Shown here: in pieces, positions 11,041-23,900 of the stretch
Numbering within the stretch: position 1 is the first letter of the stretch
Layout: every line of letters starts with the position of its first letter
Source of the DNA: Cryptomeria japonica
Lineage: Eukaryota; Streptophyta; Pinopsida; Cupressales; Cupressaceae
Assembly: GCF_030272615.1 (NCBI RefSeq)
Contig: NC_081414.1
Span: forward strand, 312,373,664-312,437,663
Reading direction: 5' to 3'
Length of the DNA: 64,000 nt
Position numbers and translations under genes: made by a program
The notes under the pieces: model-generated
What the model saw: the letters and a program-made list of their open reading frames with translations, nothing else
Told to the model about the DNA's origin: nothing
Databases searched by the model: none

Positions 11041-12796
11041 AAAAACATGTTTTTTGAAGATTTTTAGCAAATTTTTGTGGAGATTTTTTGGGAGATAGAA
11101 GGCGTTTTGGATTCCTTCCTATTTCCATGCATTTTTAGACACCTTTCACGCCACATGGAGGTTAAGTTTGCTGGTTTTTAGGTTTATAACAGCAAACACG
11201 TTTTTGCTAAAAAAACCATGTTTTTCTTCATTAAAAATGCCACGAATCAGCAATGTTATGAATCATTTTGGCTTGGTATGCTAAGGTATTGAGGTTAGAA
11301 AGAGTCTTGGCCATTTTCCATGCCATTTCTCATGCATTTGCTGCCACGTTTTTCAGTTTTTGCCATTTTTTTTTAAAAACGTGGCTAGGGTTTTGGAATA
11401 CGGTTAATTTCTTTTTAAGAGATATTCTTCTTTATTTCAAAGATTGATTATCTTTTGGAGAGGCATTTTCACATTGGAGCAAGGTAAGATTTATTTTCTT
11501 CTTGTTTCTTTTTTCTTGTTTTCTTGTTTTTTTTTCTTTCTAGTTGTAAATTTGTAAATGGTTGGTTCTTCCCCAAAAATCAGATTTTGTGAGAGAGATT
11601 TTCCCTTTTGTAAAGCAATTTTAGAATTGCATTGTTCTTCCCCATTTTCCCTCTTTACTTGTATTCGGGATTTTAAATTCCGATTACAAGTTGGATGAAA
11701 ATCATTGTTCTTCCCTTACAGATAAAAAATTTAACCATCTTTTTTTTGAAATCCGGGTTGCAAGTTGAAAGTTCTTCCCATTTTTGCATTGGCAAAGTTC
11801 CAAGTGATCTTCTTGAAATTCATTTTTACCTATCCGCTTCCAATTCCCTCATCCGTACATACCAATTCATCCACTCATTTCACACCTTCATTCATTTTCC
11901 CCATTTAAAGTCTACTTGCAGTCAGCCATCCAGAACCCGAAATTGGTCCAAAATGCACCCAAAAAACACTTGAAAATGAGTTTTAAAGGTCCAATTACAA
12001 GTGCAAACTTGTAGTTACCCATTACACATATGAAGTTGCATGTTTGTTCCCACATTTGCAAGTTAATGCTCTTGTTTTCCCCACACATGTGATGCAACTT
12101 CCAAAACCCGAAATTCACTGGTGAGCCCGTTTTTGCATCAATTTCTCTCTTCCCTTGTCAATCCGGTTTGCACACACGATCTACCAAATCAATGGATTAA
12201 GGCATGGGCCTTATTTTGCAAGCAAATTTCAAGAATGAAGGATGATACAAAGAAGAAATACAACAACAATTCATGGTTGAGAGCATAAAATGCTTTCAAG
12301 ACAAAGATGGTCATGACATGAAAAGAGGAAGGCAGCCCGTTCCCTCTTGAAAAGCTAGTATTACCCCAAGCAAGAAGACAAGGATGCAAGTTCCCGTTCC
12401 GGTTCAAGATGTCTTTACCAATCTAGAATACTTCAAGTTCTAGCATCCTGAAGTGACATGAAGATCATCACAGACAAAGGATGATGCAATTAGACTTGTG
12501 TCTTTAGACACATGGAATAGTTTTAGTTATGCATTTGCAATTTTGTTTTGACAAGTTACATGTAAAAATATTTTTTGTAAAATGCAAGTTACACATTACT
12601 TGCACTTTTGTAATTACATGTAAGACAACTACAAGTTGTGTCCGATTAGGACTGTAGTTGGAATAAGTCTTGGTTAGTTGGAGTAACTCTTAGTTAGTTA
12701 ATGAAGTCTCAGTTAGTTATTGAATGAGTCTTGGTGGTTGAGAGAATCTCTCAAGTTAGTTAGGATCCTCCCACCTTTTTCTCAAGGCTCCTCTTC

Positions 12797-12804
12797 TATA
12801 AATA
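12797..12804 (+). promoter_or_regulatory. TATA box of the nested LTR
   Basis: TATAAATA follows a stretch rich in TTAGTTAG/TTGGTT and precedes the AGTCTTTGAGCTT array. Position and context fit the core promoter of an LTR. Transcription is inferred. Confidence 0.55.
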
Positions 12805-12873
12805 CTGGAGGAGTCTATTGTAATATTTATCTTTTGGAAAGCAAGCAAAAACTCTGCCAAATTTACAGCAAGA

Positions 12874-13340
12874 AGTCTTTGAGCTTATGTATGTGGATTG
12901 AAAGTTTTTGAAGAATAATAAAGAAGGATTACTCAAGTTTTGAGTCTTTGAACTACATGTTTGAGTTTGAATCTTTTTATTTCTTCTATACAAAGTGTTT
13001 CTAAAGGAGCTTAGTCCAATCTGATTTGAAGTCTTTGAGCTGCAAGTAGAGAAGATTAATTAAAATAGGAAACCCTCTTGAAGGAGCAGCAAGTCTTTGA
13101 GCTTGCGTCTATTCTTGAGGAAAAATTACTGTTTGATAAGAAATAGCAACAAGTCTTTGAGCTTGCATTAGTTCTTGTCTTTGTGTTAAAAGAATAGATT
13201 ATTTCAGTCTTTGAGCTGTTATCTTTTATTCGTTGGAAAATTTAGTATAGCAAAAGGTAGATAGGACTTCCAATAGTAAAGTCTTTGAACTTGATATTGT
13301 TGTCCCGTCCCGAAGGAAGTGACGGAAGTCTTTGTGCTTT
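12874..13340 (+). repeat. Eight-fold AGTCTTTGAGCTT motif array
   Basis: The 13-base motif or a close variant occurs near 12874, 12943, 13030, 13092, 13152, 13206, 13280 and 13326. The intervening sequence is not conserved. All copies are on the same strand, starting about 75 bp downstream of the TATA box, so they would lie in the transcribed R/U5 part. Confidence 0.8.
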
Positions 13341-13637
13341 CAGGAAACTTCATTTCCTTTCTCTCATTTCACTTGAAAGTAGTTACTGTTGTTCGTTTTC
13401 AATCGCTATCCATTTCTGTGAAGAGAAAAGGATATTGTCTTTCTTGAAGAAAGAAGGAAGACTGTTGTCCCATCCTGTTTTTATTTCAGTTTTAGTTAGA
13501 TAGGGGGAGCCTTCCCTTAATTAGGAGAGTTTTTACTCGTGTGCTGTGGTTGAAACCACAATTTTGTATTTTTCCCCCAAGTGTACAAAATTTTCAACCA
13601 ACACTACAATTGAAAAATCAAATTTTCCCTCTAGTGC

Positions 13638-16600
13638 ATGAGTTTTACCACTATTAGTCCTACCTATCCTATCCCCGTTCGACAAAGCATTAGAATTAAG
13701 GCTCCCCAAGGTTTAATTACCAAGGAGATGGAGCTTTATTTGGGTGAGTTCTTTAATGAGGATCATATTAATTCTTCCCATCCTAATCATGTGCCTATTG
13801 ATGGATCTCATGATGAAGAAGAAGCTTTAACTAGGGTTTCTTTAGATCAACTTTCTAAATTGGACAATCAATTTGATAACTTTCAACAATGGATGTCCCA
13901 AGAATATCCTAATAGTGAAGCTCTTCCATTCATTGAAGGTCTTAAACACATGCTTCAAACTGATAAGAGTGAAATTGATATATTATGTGGCATTGCACTT
14001 ATTGTTGATTCTAATGTCATGCCTATCAATAGTTGTGTTGAAACCCTAGGTTACTCACAACCTTCAACACAAGTCAATTCCTCTATTCCTTTGACTAATC
14101 CTATGACTAGTATTCCTACTTTCACATCTAACATCATGGCTACTTCAACTCAAAATGTCATTCCTACAACCATTGGTCATGGGAGCAATCCTTCTTCTTC
14201 ATTTAATCCGCCATCTTTACCTATGTCTTCCATGAGTATTCCTACTATTCCTCAATCAATCAGTGTGACACAAGGGGGCAATTCCTTCAACAACTTTATT
14301 CCTCCTTTAAGTGTCCCTTTTCTTACCCAATCATCACTAATGCCTACTTATCATAATGTCCCACACCTTATTCTCAGTCCATGCCTTCTTTCAACAACAT
14401 CACACCACCTTTTCAATCACCTATGTCTAATATCAATTCTTCCACTAAAATGACAATCAACAATCTTGCTCAAATTGTGTTTTCCTTACAACAACAAATT
14501 GCTTCAATGAGTCAATCCAAGTTTAGTGTGCCCACCTTTGATGTTGGGAGCCCACTTTCTCTTGATATTGTTAAAGTAGTCCCACCTAAACATGTTGAGA
14601 TCCCTTAGTAGGAACTCTATAATGGAAAAGGTGATCCTCTTACACATGTCAAAACATTTCAAACCTTGTGTACTGATTTTGCTTATGATCAACAATTGCT
14701 TGCAAAACTGTTTACAAGAACACTGAGAGATAAGGCCTTACAATAGTATTTCTCTTTGCCTTGTTATTCTATCACTTCCTTTCAACAACTAGCAAATGCT
14801 TTCATCCAACAATTTCAAAACAACATTGCCCCTAAAATCACTTTGACTGATTTAATGCATTGTAAACAAGGTGTTAAAGAAAAAGTGACTGATTTCATTA
14901 GTAAATATAAGCATTTGTGTGCTCAAATTTCTTTTCATGTCCCTGACAATGATATTCAAAGAATTTTCATGTCTAATTTACAAAAAGATAGCAGGGAAAA
15001 GCTTCTTTTGTTTGAGTTTACTTCCTTTCCGCAGTTGTACGCAACACTCCACAATTATCAACTGGTTGTGAGTCAAATGGAGCAATCCTTTCATATGGCT
15101 CTGAGTGATAAGGGGGAGAGTGTTCAACAACCGTTTGCGAAGTTCAAACCAACAAAAAGCTTCATCAAGTTCAATGATCCAATCAACAACAACCATGTGA
15201 ATGCTACAACAGGTGTGCCTTCTATTTCTATTTTTTTCCAAAGAGAAAGGTAGTTTACTCCTTTGAATGAATCTTTACATAGTATTATGCCTCAGTTATT
15301 GCACACAAATGTTATCAAACTTCCTCCTATAAAACAAATTGATCCTTCCAAACTTGCATCTCCTTATTTTGATAACAATTCCTTTTGCCAATTTCATCGT
15401 CAACCTGGTCATGATACTAAAAAATGTTTTGCATTGAAGATTAAGATTCAAGACTTCATTGATAATAATACTATATTTGTGGCAGGTATGAATGGTAAAG
15501 GGAATAAATCGGTCACTCCTCCTAATCAAAATCTTAATATTTTTACTTATCCCTTGCCATCTCATACCTCTAACGTTATTGAGATTGTGCCTAATTCTCT
15601 CACTTTTGAAGAATTAATCTTTATGGCTCTAAGCTTGGTTAATATGATAGAAACACAAGAGATGCTTAAGGATCCTTGTATTACATTTGACCCTAGTGAG
15701 ACCATTAGAGCACCTGATGGCCCTTTATACATAGTTGTAAAGGTTAAGGATATCCCTTGCCATGGTGCCCTGATTGATCCCTCTTTCATGGTTAATGTCA
15801 TAACTGAAGAGTATCTTTTCACTTTACGATTGCATAACCTAATATGTGATACTTCTAATGTGGTTGTGAAGTTATTTGATGGCTCCTCTTGTCCTACCAT
15901 TGGTTCTATCACCCTTCCTATTGAAGTCCATGATAAATCCATGTATGTTAACTTTGTTATCATACCTTCTTCTGAGCAATTTCATGTGAAGTTGGGCTAT
16001 CCTTGGCTATCTTCCATTAAGGCTATTGCTTCTTCGATCCATAAGTGTCTTAAATTTCCTCACAATGGAGAAATCATAACTGTGAACTATAGCTTATTTC
16101 ATTCATCTGAAAGAAGCCCCGGTGTTCCTATTGATCTCATGTGGCCTAAACAATTTCAATCTCTTCCATCAAGGAGCGATAATGTTTTTCAATCTTATCA
16201 AAAATGGAAGAACGATATGACCTCATCCTTAAGTCAACCTAGATCGCCAACACTTGACATTCTTATTATTCTTCAAGATAAGGTTCTTCCCCTCTTGGAT
16301 AGAACTAATCTCCCTCCTAAGGAAATTTCTCCACCTACTGCTAAATTTAGACATATACCTCCTCCTCATGATGGACTTGGTCTCCTTCCTACACCTAATA
16401 TTCCTCCCTTCTATGGCACAGTTCCACCTTCTTCCTCTTATCGAGAAAAGAGGCTTGCTTCCCCTATTGTTCAACCAAAAAGACCTCAACCTAAACCTTC
16501 CACTATCAAGGAGAGGAACGCTCCTACTTTTTCAGGTATTCTTTCTCCTTCTCAACCTTCCACTAAGACTCGACGGAATCGTTGTGCGAGAGAACACCGA

Positions 16601-16706
16601 CGAAGACGATGTGTTCGAGCTCGTGAAGCTATCCCTTGAAATACTCAATTTCCTCAGACACTTCGAAGACGATGTGTTCGAGGCGTGTGTGATTTCTTTA
16701 ACGTGA
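13638..16706 (+). pseudogene. Gypsy gag with protease-like domain, unit 1 (broken)
   Basis: Starts at ATG 13638 after a short leader. Order: a Ser/Thr/Pro/Asn-rich N-terminal third, a retrotransposon gag domain (about 14610-15110), a CX2H-type knuckle FCQFHRQPGHDTKKCF (about 15380-15430), a retropepsin-like fold (about 15700-16060), then a Pro-rich and an Arg-rich tail. Lesions relative to unit 2 are a one-base deletion near 14360, stops at about 14606, 14743 and 15251, and loss of about 0.8 kb near 16660. The protease motif reads ALIDPS where aspartic proteases have D-T/S-G. There is no reverse transcriptase or integrase before the polypurine tract, so the family is gag-only and would depend on enzymes from relatives. 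Confidence 0.82.
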
Positions 16707-17002
16707 GGGCATACACTTCGCTCATATTTTCCTCCTTGTTATACTTAGAATTACTTAGTGAACTTTGTTTTTCTTTGTAATCTTTGTATCGTTTCTTTCA
16801 TGACTCATAGTGAAGGGAACTTTGCTACTTGCAGTCATGGTACTCCCCTTCTCGATCTTCCGTTTTACTTTGTCAATCAAATTCGTAAGATCCTAAGTTC
16901 ACTGGGGGCTTGGCGCATCTTGGCTCCTTGACATGGTGAAAGTCTTTTCAATTTTGTTTCCTTGTACTTTATCGGTAGTATTGGCGTACGCTTATACTCC
17001 CG
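16707..17002 (+). other. 3' untranslated region of gypsy unit 1
   Basis: Conserved with 29940-30245 of unit 2 and contains no gene. It leads into the polypurine tract. Confidence 0.55.
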
Positions 17003-17019
17003 CTAAAGTAGGAGCTAAA
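17003..17019 (+). other. Polypurine tract of unit 1
   Basis: The purine-rich segment GCTAAAGTAGGAGCTAAA ends directly at the TG of LTR B. Unit 2 has the equivalent GCTAAAGTGGGGGCTAAA at 30245-30262. Confidence 0.7.
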
Positions 17020-18228
17020 TGTAGTGTCATTAAATTGCAACCCTAGCAATTTTTGACTGCATTAGGGTCCTCACGCATGTGAACTTGAATCCTCTAGCCT
17101 AATCGGAGATAGGAGAGTGCTCGACTTGCGAAAACAGCTTCTTCCTTGGCCTCTGCATCACCCCAATCGCATTCTATCTTGGAGAAAGGGGTAGAGTAGG
17201 GGCATGGCGCCACTGTCCCCCCTTGGACAGGGGCATGGCGCCCCTGTGCTTGCCCTATTTTAGGGCAGGACCCTTCCTAGAACATGCATTGTGGGTTGTG
17301 CCCTGGGCAGGAAACTCCCCTGATGTCAGCTCGTGACGAAATTCAAATCCTTCAAAACATGTATTTAAGCGGCATTTTTCCTCTCATTTGCATAAGTGGA
17401 ATTTCGATAAGGTCATGTTGCATAAGCGATCAAGTATTCAAGAGAATTCAAGCATTCTTTTCCAGCATTAAGCATTCTCAAGTCTCTTTCTAGGCTAGGT
17501 GTTGCATTCAAGTCAAGGATTCAACCATTGAAGAGGAGATTGCTTCCAACATACAATTCCACACAAGCATTTCTATCAACATTGCTACTACAACCTCCCT
17601 TGAGGTGATTTACAATTCAGTCTTTCATTTACATCTACTTGCAAGTACTTTCTTTCATTACTTGGTTAATTCCAAAACTGGGATTTGACCTAAAGGCAAT
17701 CCCTCAATCCCAACCTATTTTCCTCTCTTTTTTGTGTAGAGGTTGCAAGTGTGCAGCTGTACTTTTGGATTCGGGCTTCGTTTGCAGAGGCCGAAAAACC
17801 CTTTTCGTTTCGCGGATTTTTTGGAGGACCATGTACATTCCCGCCACTGTCCAAGCAACATTTCCTCAAATTCGTAGGGCGACTTTGTCTCGACATTTTA
17901 TTGTCAGATCCAGGTGCACATTTTCATCCCATATTCTAATCTCAAGTTATAATCTTTTCCTTGTCACTTTTGCACTACATAACTCAATCAATTTTTTCTT
18001 CTAAATCAAACAAGGAAAAGGGGATCAACTTAGCATTCCCAATTCATTCAGAATTCAATCTACCATCTTTGTGTGGAGAAATTGAATCTAGTGAATTATC
18101 CTTCCCCCTTCCTAATATAATGGTAAAAAGTGCGTGAAGGATAATCAATAATGAAACTCTCATCTCTCTTTTAAGGGAAAGGGTAGTTTTCCTCTTGATC
18201 TATCACTCACCATTTTTCTACCATTACA
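17020..18228 (+). repeat. LTR B, middle LTR of the dimer, complete
   Basis: 1209 bp from TGTAGTGTCATT to CCATTACA, full length compared with LTR C. It serves as the 3' LTR of unit 1 and the 5' LTR of unit 2. It carries a TATTTAAG core motif near 17363 and two GC-rich minisatellite units (17190-17262). Confidence 0.88.
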
Positions 18229-18230
18229 TT

Positions 18231-18244
18231 TTGGTGAACCCGAT
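18231..18244 (+). other. Probable primer-binding site of unit 2
   Basis: TTGGTGAACCCGAT begins two bases after LTR B. The TGG start and position fit a tRNA primer site. I did not identify the tRNA with confidence. Unit 1 has lost the equivalent start. Confidence 0.5.
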
Positions 18245-19102
18245 ATCTTGCATGCTTTCCTTTGAACAACATTGCATATTTTCCATTTACAAGTTTCAAC
18301 TTTCTGCAAACTTAGTGGTTAAATCATCCAAACCCCTAGTTTTTAAAATTAAAATTTAACTTGTGATTTGTAAAATGTTGCTTATGGTTATCTTAGATCT
18401 GAAAATTGTTTTGAGTGTCAAATCCAATTTCCTCATTGTCTTGTTCAATTTGCAATTAAAACTTACAAAATTAAGAGGTTACTTGTTAAAACCCTAATTT
18501 TAAAAAATCATCTTGAACTTGTTCCAAAATTGGATTTCCATTTAATTTTCAGATTTCTGATTGTTCTAAGCTTTCTCTTCAATCCTACAATTCAAATTTT
18601 CAATTTCCCCCCTTTTTCCCAAAATTCAAATTTCAAAATTAAGTGGTTAGGTCATCAAACCCTAATTTTTAAAATTAATTGCATTTTGTGTGAATTTCAA
18701 ATCAATTTCAGTTACATTCAGATTTATAAATATTTTCCAAGGTGTCCCTATCCATTAGGTTTGACCCTTTTCAAAATTGCAATTCAGTTCCTCTTTTTCT
18801 TCAAAACCCTAATAGGGTCCTATTTTTACATTTGCATCGTCATCTTCCCATCTAGAGATCGTAAAATTCAACAATTTTTGGGGTTTACCTTTAAAATCAT
18901 CGTAATATCTATCCTTGAAAATTTCGAAAAAAGTTGGTCGGACCATGTGCGTTCCCGCCACGGTCCGCAACTTTTTCCCGAAATTTCGGGACACTGTTAT
19001 GATTGTATTTAATAGCCTAAATCCAGAAGATTGGCTAATTTTATCGATTTTTGAACCCTCTAGAATCATAAATACTTTCAAAATTCAACATTTCAACTTT
19101 CA
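18245..19102 (+). other. Untranslated leader of gypsy unit 2, left part
   Basis: Matches 9125-9950 of unit 1 throughout. Ends in AACATTTCAACTTTCA (19087-19102), the left copy of the LINE target duplication. Confidence 0.65.
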
Positions 19103-19165
19103 TTTTTTAATTTTTTTAATTTTTTTATTTTTTATTTTTATTTTTTTTCTTCACGGTACCAAATC

Positions 19166-20935
19166 ATGGAGTTGGGAGGAGTAGGAAGCAGCAATGGGAG
19201 AACTCAAAATTCAAATTCTCTGAAAGGCGGGAACTCTGGTTCCAATGGTGGGAGCGGCCAGAACGAAGTTGTTGATCCTATGGGAGGGAAGGACAAGCCT
19301 CTAGATATTCCAAAGGCTGTTGACATTTCGCAGACTGGTGGTACTCTGCCAGAGAAGAAAGTGGGTTCTGGGTTTTCGGGGGAGGGGTCTAGCGGGGGGT
19401 CCAGCCCATGTGAAGAGACCTTGGAGAATGGAAAAGAATATAGAAAATGGTCATCCGTTTTTGCAACAAAACCATCTGGTAAATCCTCTTTACCTCCTGT
19501 CAAGAATATTTCTAATCCAACTGGCAGAAAGCTCGCTATCTCTATCCCTGATCTGGTTCTGGATCATAATATAAACAGCATGTCGAACTCCCTGGTAGGC
19601 AAATTTATGGGTTCGCATCCAAACATCAAAGTTATTAGGGCTTACGTCAAACGAAAATAGGCTGCGAAGGGTAACATTGAAATCTCGGCATTGCCTAAAG
19701 GCCTCCTTTCTTTTACTTTCTCGTGTGAAGAAGATAAATTAAGGATACTTTGTGGTAGCCCTTGGATGGTAGGAAGGACAGCCTTGGTCCTTCGGAAATG
19801 GCATCTGAATCTGAACATGAATGACTCTCTTTTGGCACAAGTTCCAATTTGGGTAAAGTTACCAGGCCTGCCTCTTGAATATTGGGTAGAAAGCATCTTC
19901 TCAGGAATAGCAAGCTCCTTTGGTGAACTCCTCTCTATAGACCCAGTAACAGCATCAAAAATGAGACTCACTCACGCTAGGTTTTGTGTAGGGATAGCAC
20001 ATGATGAGATATGCCGAAACAGATAGATATAGTTTCAAAGTTGGGGACATGGAAACAACAAATAGAATATGAATCTATCCCCTTTGCCTGCTTCCATTGC
20101 AAGAAAGTAGGTCACTGGGCAAAATCATGTCCTATCAAACCTAAAGGAGAGCTCAAGTAGACTAAACCCCTGGGTGAAAGTAAAAAGGTTCCAGAAAAAA
20201 GGTATGGCAAGTTCAAAACTTAGAAAATAAGAAAGCTGACTTTGTTGACAACAACTGTTTTGAACCCTTGGGGAAAAATAAGGAAGTGGTCTCCTCAACT
20301 TCCGTCTCCAACCTTCCAATCCAGGAAGTATTGAGGAATGAGTCAACAAAAGTTAACAACCCCGTGACAGAGCAGATCCGAATAGAGGAATTGAAAGAAC
20401 AGACTGTATCTTCAAAACACACAGTTGAAGTGGTAACTGTTGATACTTTTGTTGGTAAAGAAATGCAAAATAAAGAGGAACAACCTGAGGAAGGGGAGAT
20501 CACTGACTCCCAAGAAGAAAAGACTGACTCTTCCCCGCTTATGATCAATACTGAAATGCAAGAAGCCCAAAAATGTGCTATACTGGGTATGAACCTTTTA
20601 GATTCAGATCAAAATTTAAAAATAGTAAATAGTGCATCACATGATTCTAGATTCCCTAATTGGGGCAATGAAGATGAAATATCCAAACTCCTCAGTAATC
20701 CTGAAGCGGTTCTCAAGAAAGAAGCTGACTAGAAAATACCAAAATACAAGAACAAGAAAGGATCCACTCCCTCGGCTTCTCAACTAAGGAAATCCAACAG
20801 AATAGCTCAAGTTGATGTTGGGTACATTTCCTCTTCCCCAGGTCGACCTTCTAACCACAAAGTCAGAGACAAGGAGGCCAGTAAGAACATTGCAGATGGG
20901 ACTCAGAAGACTCTTAAGGAGTTAGGAATCGGTAA
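19166..20935 (+). pseudogene. LINE ORF1, gag-like nucleic-acid-binding protein (broken)
   Basis: Begins at ATG 19166 with a Gly/Ser-rich segment. A DUF4283-like region follows (about 19500-20020, with the GSPWMVGRTALVLRKW type of motif), then a CCHC knuckle at about 20089-20130 (CFHCKKVGHWAKSC). The C-terminal tail is acidic and Ser-rich (about 20268-20735). A TAG at 19658 splits the first frame. Further stops and frameshifts near 20026, 20160 and 20735 leave it non-functional. In plant L1 elements ORF1 binds the element RNA; that role is known for the family, not seen here. Confidence 0.75.
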
Positions 20936-20941
20936 GTAAAT

Positions 20942-23900
20942 ATGAAGATTATCTCTTGGAATATTAGGGGACTGAATAATCCTCATAAACATGATATTAT
21001 TAGGAATATGATAAGGGATAGTAAACCTGATGTTTTTCTAATTCAAGAGATTAAAATGAGTAGAGAAAAAGTTGAAACTCTGAAGTTTTTTTAAAAATGG
21101 GAGTATCAGTGGTGGAAGCTAGGAAGGTGCTTCAGGAGGCATAGCTACTATGTGGAATCTCAATAGTGTCAAAGGCCATGTTCTTATTCAAGAAAAAAAT
21201 TTCTCTTGCATTAGATTTGAGAATTTAAAAGATGGAACTTCATGGGTCCTCACCAACATATATGCACCCAACACCTTGAAAGCTAGAAACTCCTTCTGGA
21301 AAAAACTTATAGAAACTAGGGACAGCTTCAAGAATCTTAGTTGGTTGGTCATGGGAGACTTTAATACTCCTTTGAGAGAGGAGGAAAAATTTGGTGGAAG
21401 CCCCTCTCAGTTGGAAAGTAGGTTGGCCCTTATGGATTTCATAAATACTCAGGCTCTCAACGATGTGGAGATACAGGGATGCAATTACACATGGCCTAAT
21501 AGGAGAACTGGCAATGATCTTATCCAAGTTCGCCTTGGCAGGGCTCTTATTTCTGATGACTGGTTCAGACATTATTTCTGCTCCCTGTTTGCCCACATCC
21601 GGGTTGGGTCTGATCATTTTCCCATCATTCTCTTTGCTAATCCAATTAATAGAAGAAGACATTTTCCTTTTAGATTTGAAAAAATGTGGACTCATCACCC
21701 TGATATTACTTGTAATATTCAAAATTGGTGGAATATCCAAGTTGAGGGCACTGCTATGTACAGAGTTGTGAAGAAACTCAAAAGTGTTAAGGACAATATA
21801 AGACTGGAATAAATCCAGCTTCGAGAACATTTTTGAGGCTAAAGGTAAAGTCCAGGATGACCTTAAGAAAATACAGGTCCAAATTCAAAAGGATGGTTTC
21901 TCGCTGAAGAGAATGAAACCCTTAAAAAATAACATGAAATCATTGCTAAAGAGGAAACTTTTTGGAAGGAGAGATCAAGATGCACTTGGCTAAAGGAAGG
22001 GGATAGGAATAGAAGATTATTTCATATGTCGACTATCAAACATAAAGCGGCAAACAGGATTACTAAACTGGCAGTGGACAATGGGGAGCTGGTTAAGGAG
22101 GAAGAGATAAGGAATGAGGCCAAAAGGTACTTTTCGGATCTTCTAAGGAGTGATCACAGGTTGGATGTTGATGCTCAATCTTCTTTTCTTAAAAATATTC
22201 CTTGCCTCATTGATGAGTAGATGAATGCCTCCCTTTCTTCCATACCTTCGAACTTGGAAATCAAAAATGTTGTTTTTTCTTTTGATGGTAATAAAGCTCC
22301 CGGTCCAGATGGCTTCCCCATGTTCTTCTTCCAAGATTTCTGGGACATTGTAGGGAAAGATGTTTCCAACGAGGTCAAGGAATTTTTTGAGGCTAGAAGA
22401 CTTTTAAAAGAAATTAATGGCACTTTCATTGCACTAATTCCCAAAATTCAAGGTGCTGACTCCATGGACAAGTTCAGACCAATCAGCTTATGTAATTCTT
22501 TTTATAAGATTATCTCCAAGGTTCTTACCACCAGAATCCTAACTGTCTTTCCCTCTTTGATTAATCATTAGCAAAATGGTTTTTTCCCAGGAAGACAAAT
22601 TCTTGATTCCATTATTACTGTCCATGAGAATATTCATTCTCTTGTAAGGGGCAAGAAACAGGGTCTCATCCTCAAGCTTGATCTCTCTAAGGCCTATGAC
22701 CAGGTTGATTGGTCTTTTCTTGTGAAGGTTCTTGTGGCTTATGGTTTCTCCACCAAATGTGTTGACCTCTTTAGTCAGCTTATTACCGCAACCTCTTTTG
22801 TTGTTCTTGTCAATGGATCTCCATCCCCCTTCTTCCAAGAGTCTAGAGGATTGAGGCAAGGGGATCCCATTTCCCCTATCCTCTTCGTTATTATGGTTGA
22901 ATGTTTTGGTAGGTCTATGGAAAACATGGTGATGCGAGGATCTTTTAAGGGACTTCAACCTTCTTCAACTGATCATTCCTATTCTCACCAATAGTTTGTG
23001 GACGATACCATTGTCATGGGGGAATCAAGTATCTCAGAAGCTAGAACCCTGAACGACACTCTTTGTAAGTTTTCCTCCGCATCTGGCCAGCTCATTAATT
23101 GGGTCAAAAGCGAAGTTTTTTTCATTAATACACCAGAGAGAAGACAACATAGAATCAATAGAATCCTGGAATGTCGGATTGTTGATCTTCTTGCCACTTA
23201 TCTTGGCCTCCCCTTGGGCATTGCACCTCCCAATTCTTTTTGGAGCTCACTGGTGGACAAATATCATAAAAAGCTAGCTGGATGGAAATGAGCCCTTTTA
23301 AGTCAGGCTGGAAAGCTTCAACTTCTAAAAGCTTCTCTTCAAAGCATACCTATCTATGCCCTTAGCCTTTTCAGAATTCCAATAAAGTATGTTGATGCAA
23401 TTGAGAAAATTCAAATAAAATTTCTCTGGTCAAGGGTTGAGGAAAGAAAAGAATGTCTCTTGTGGCTTGGGATCAGGTATGCAGACCGAAAAGTAAAGGA
23501 GGTCTAGACTTGAGAAGAATCCGGACCCTAAATGAAGCTCTCTTGTCTAAACAGGTTTGGAGAATGTTCCACTCATATAGTGAATGGTGTAAAATCTAGA
23601 GAAGTAAGTATTCTCTTATGTCCTCTTCTCTTTCCTCTTTTATCAATTCTGACATTAGTATGAATGGGTCCCATATCTGGAATCATGCCTCTAAGTGTAG
23701 AGACAACATTGCTAAAGGGGTTATATGGAAAGTAGGCAATGGTAGAAAAATTAAATTCGGGGATGATCCTTGGCTTTTTGATAAATCTTTGATTGATATC
23801 CCAGAATGGGCCCCTTATGCCTCCTCCTATATTAGAACGTTTGGTCCTTTAGTTGAAGGGTATTGGATAGGTAATAAATGGCAGGAAATTGAAAGTATCC

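Larger units (their letters stand above)
10118..13603 (+). mobile_element. Nested 3.5-kb solo LTR, target duplication CTACA
   Basis: The segment starts TGTTGTCC and ends CCAACA, so it has TG/CA termini and a short inverted TGTTG/CAACA. CTACA flanks it at 10113-10117 and 13604-13608. In the sister unit the same leader runs uninterrupted through a single CTACA around 26107-26112, a natural empty site. There is no internal coding region, primer site or second LTR, so it is read as a solo LTR of an unusually long-LTR family. A TATA box at 12797-12804 on the + strand supports this orientation. Confidence 0.82.

Noticed and set aside
12874-13340. CRISPR-like array from the eight AGTCTTTGAGCTT motifs
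   Set aside because: The repeats are too short (13 bp) and variable, spacer lengths are irregular, and the host is a eukaryote.
19204-19503. 99-codon - strand frame opposite LINE ORF1
   Set aside because: Shadow of the Gly/Ser-rich ORF1 coding sequence.
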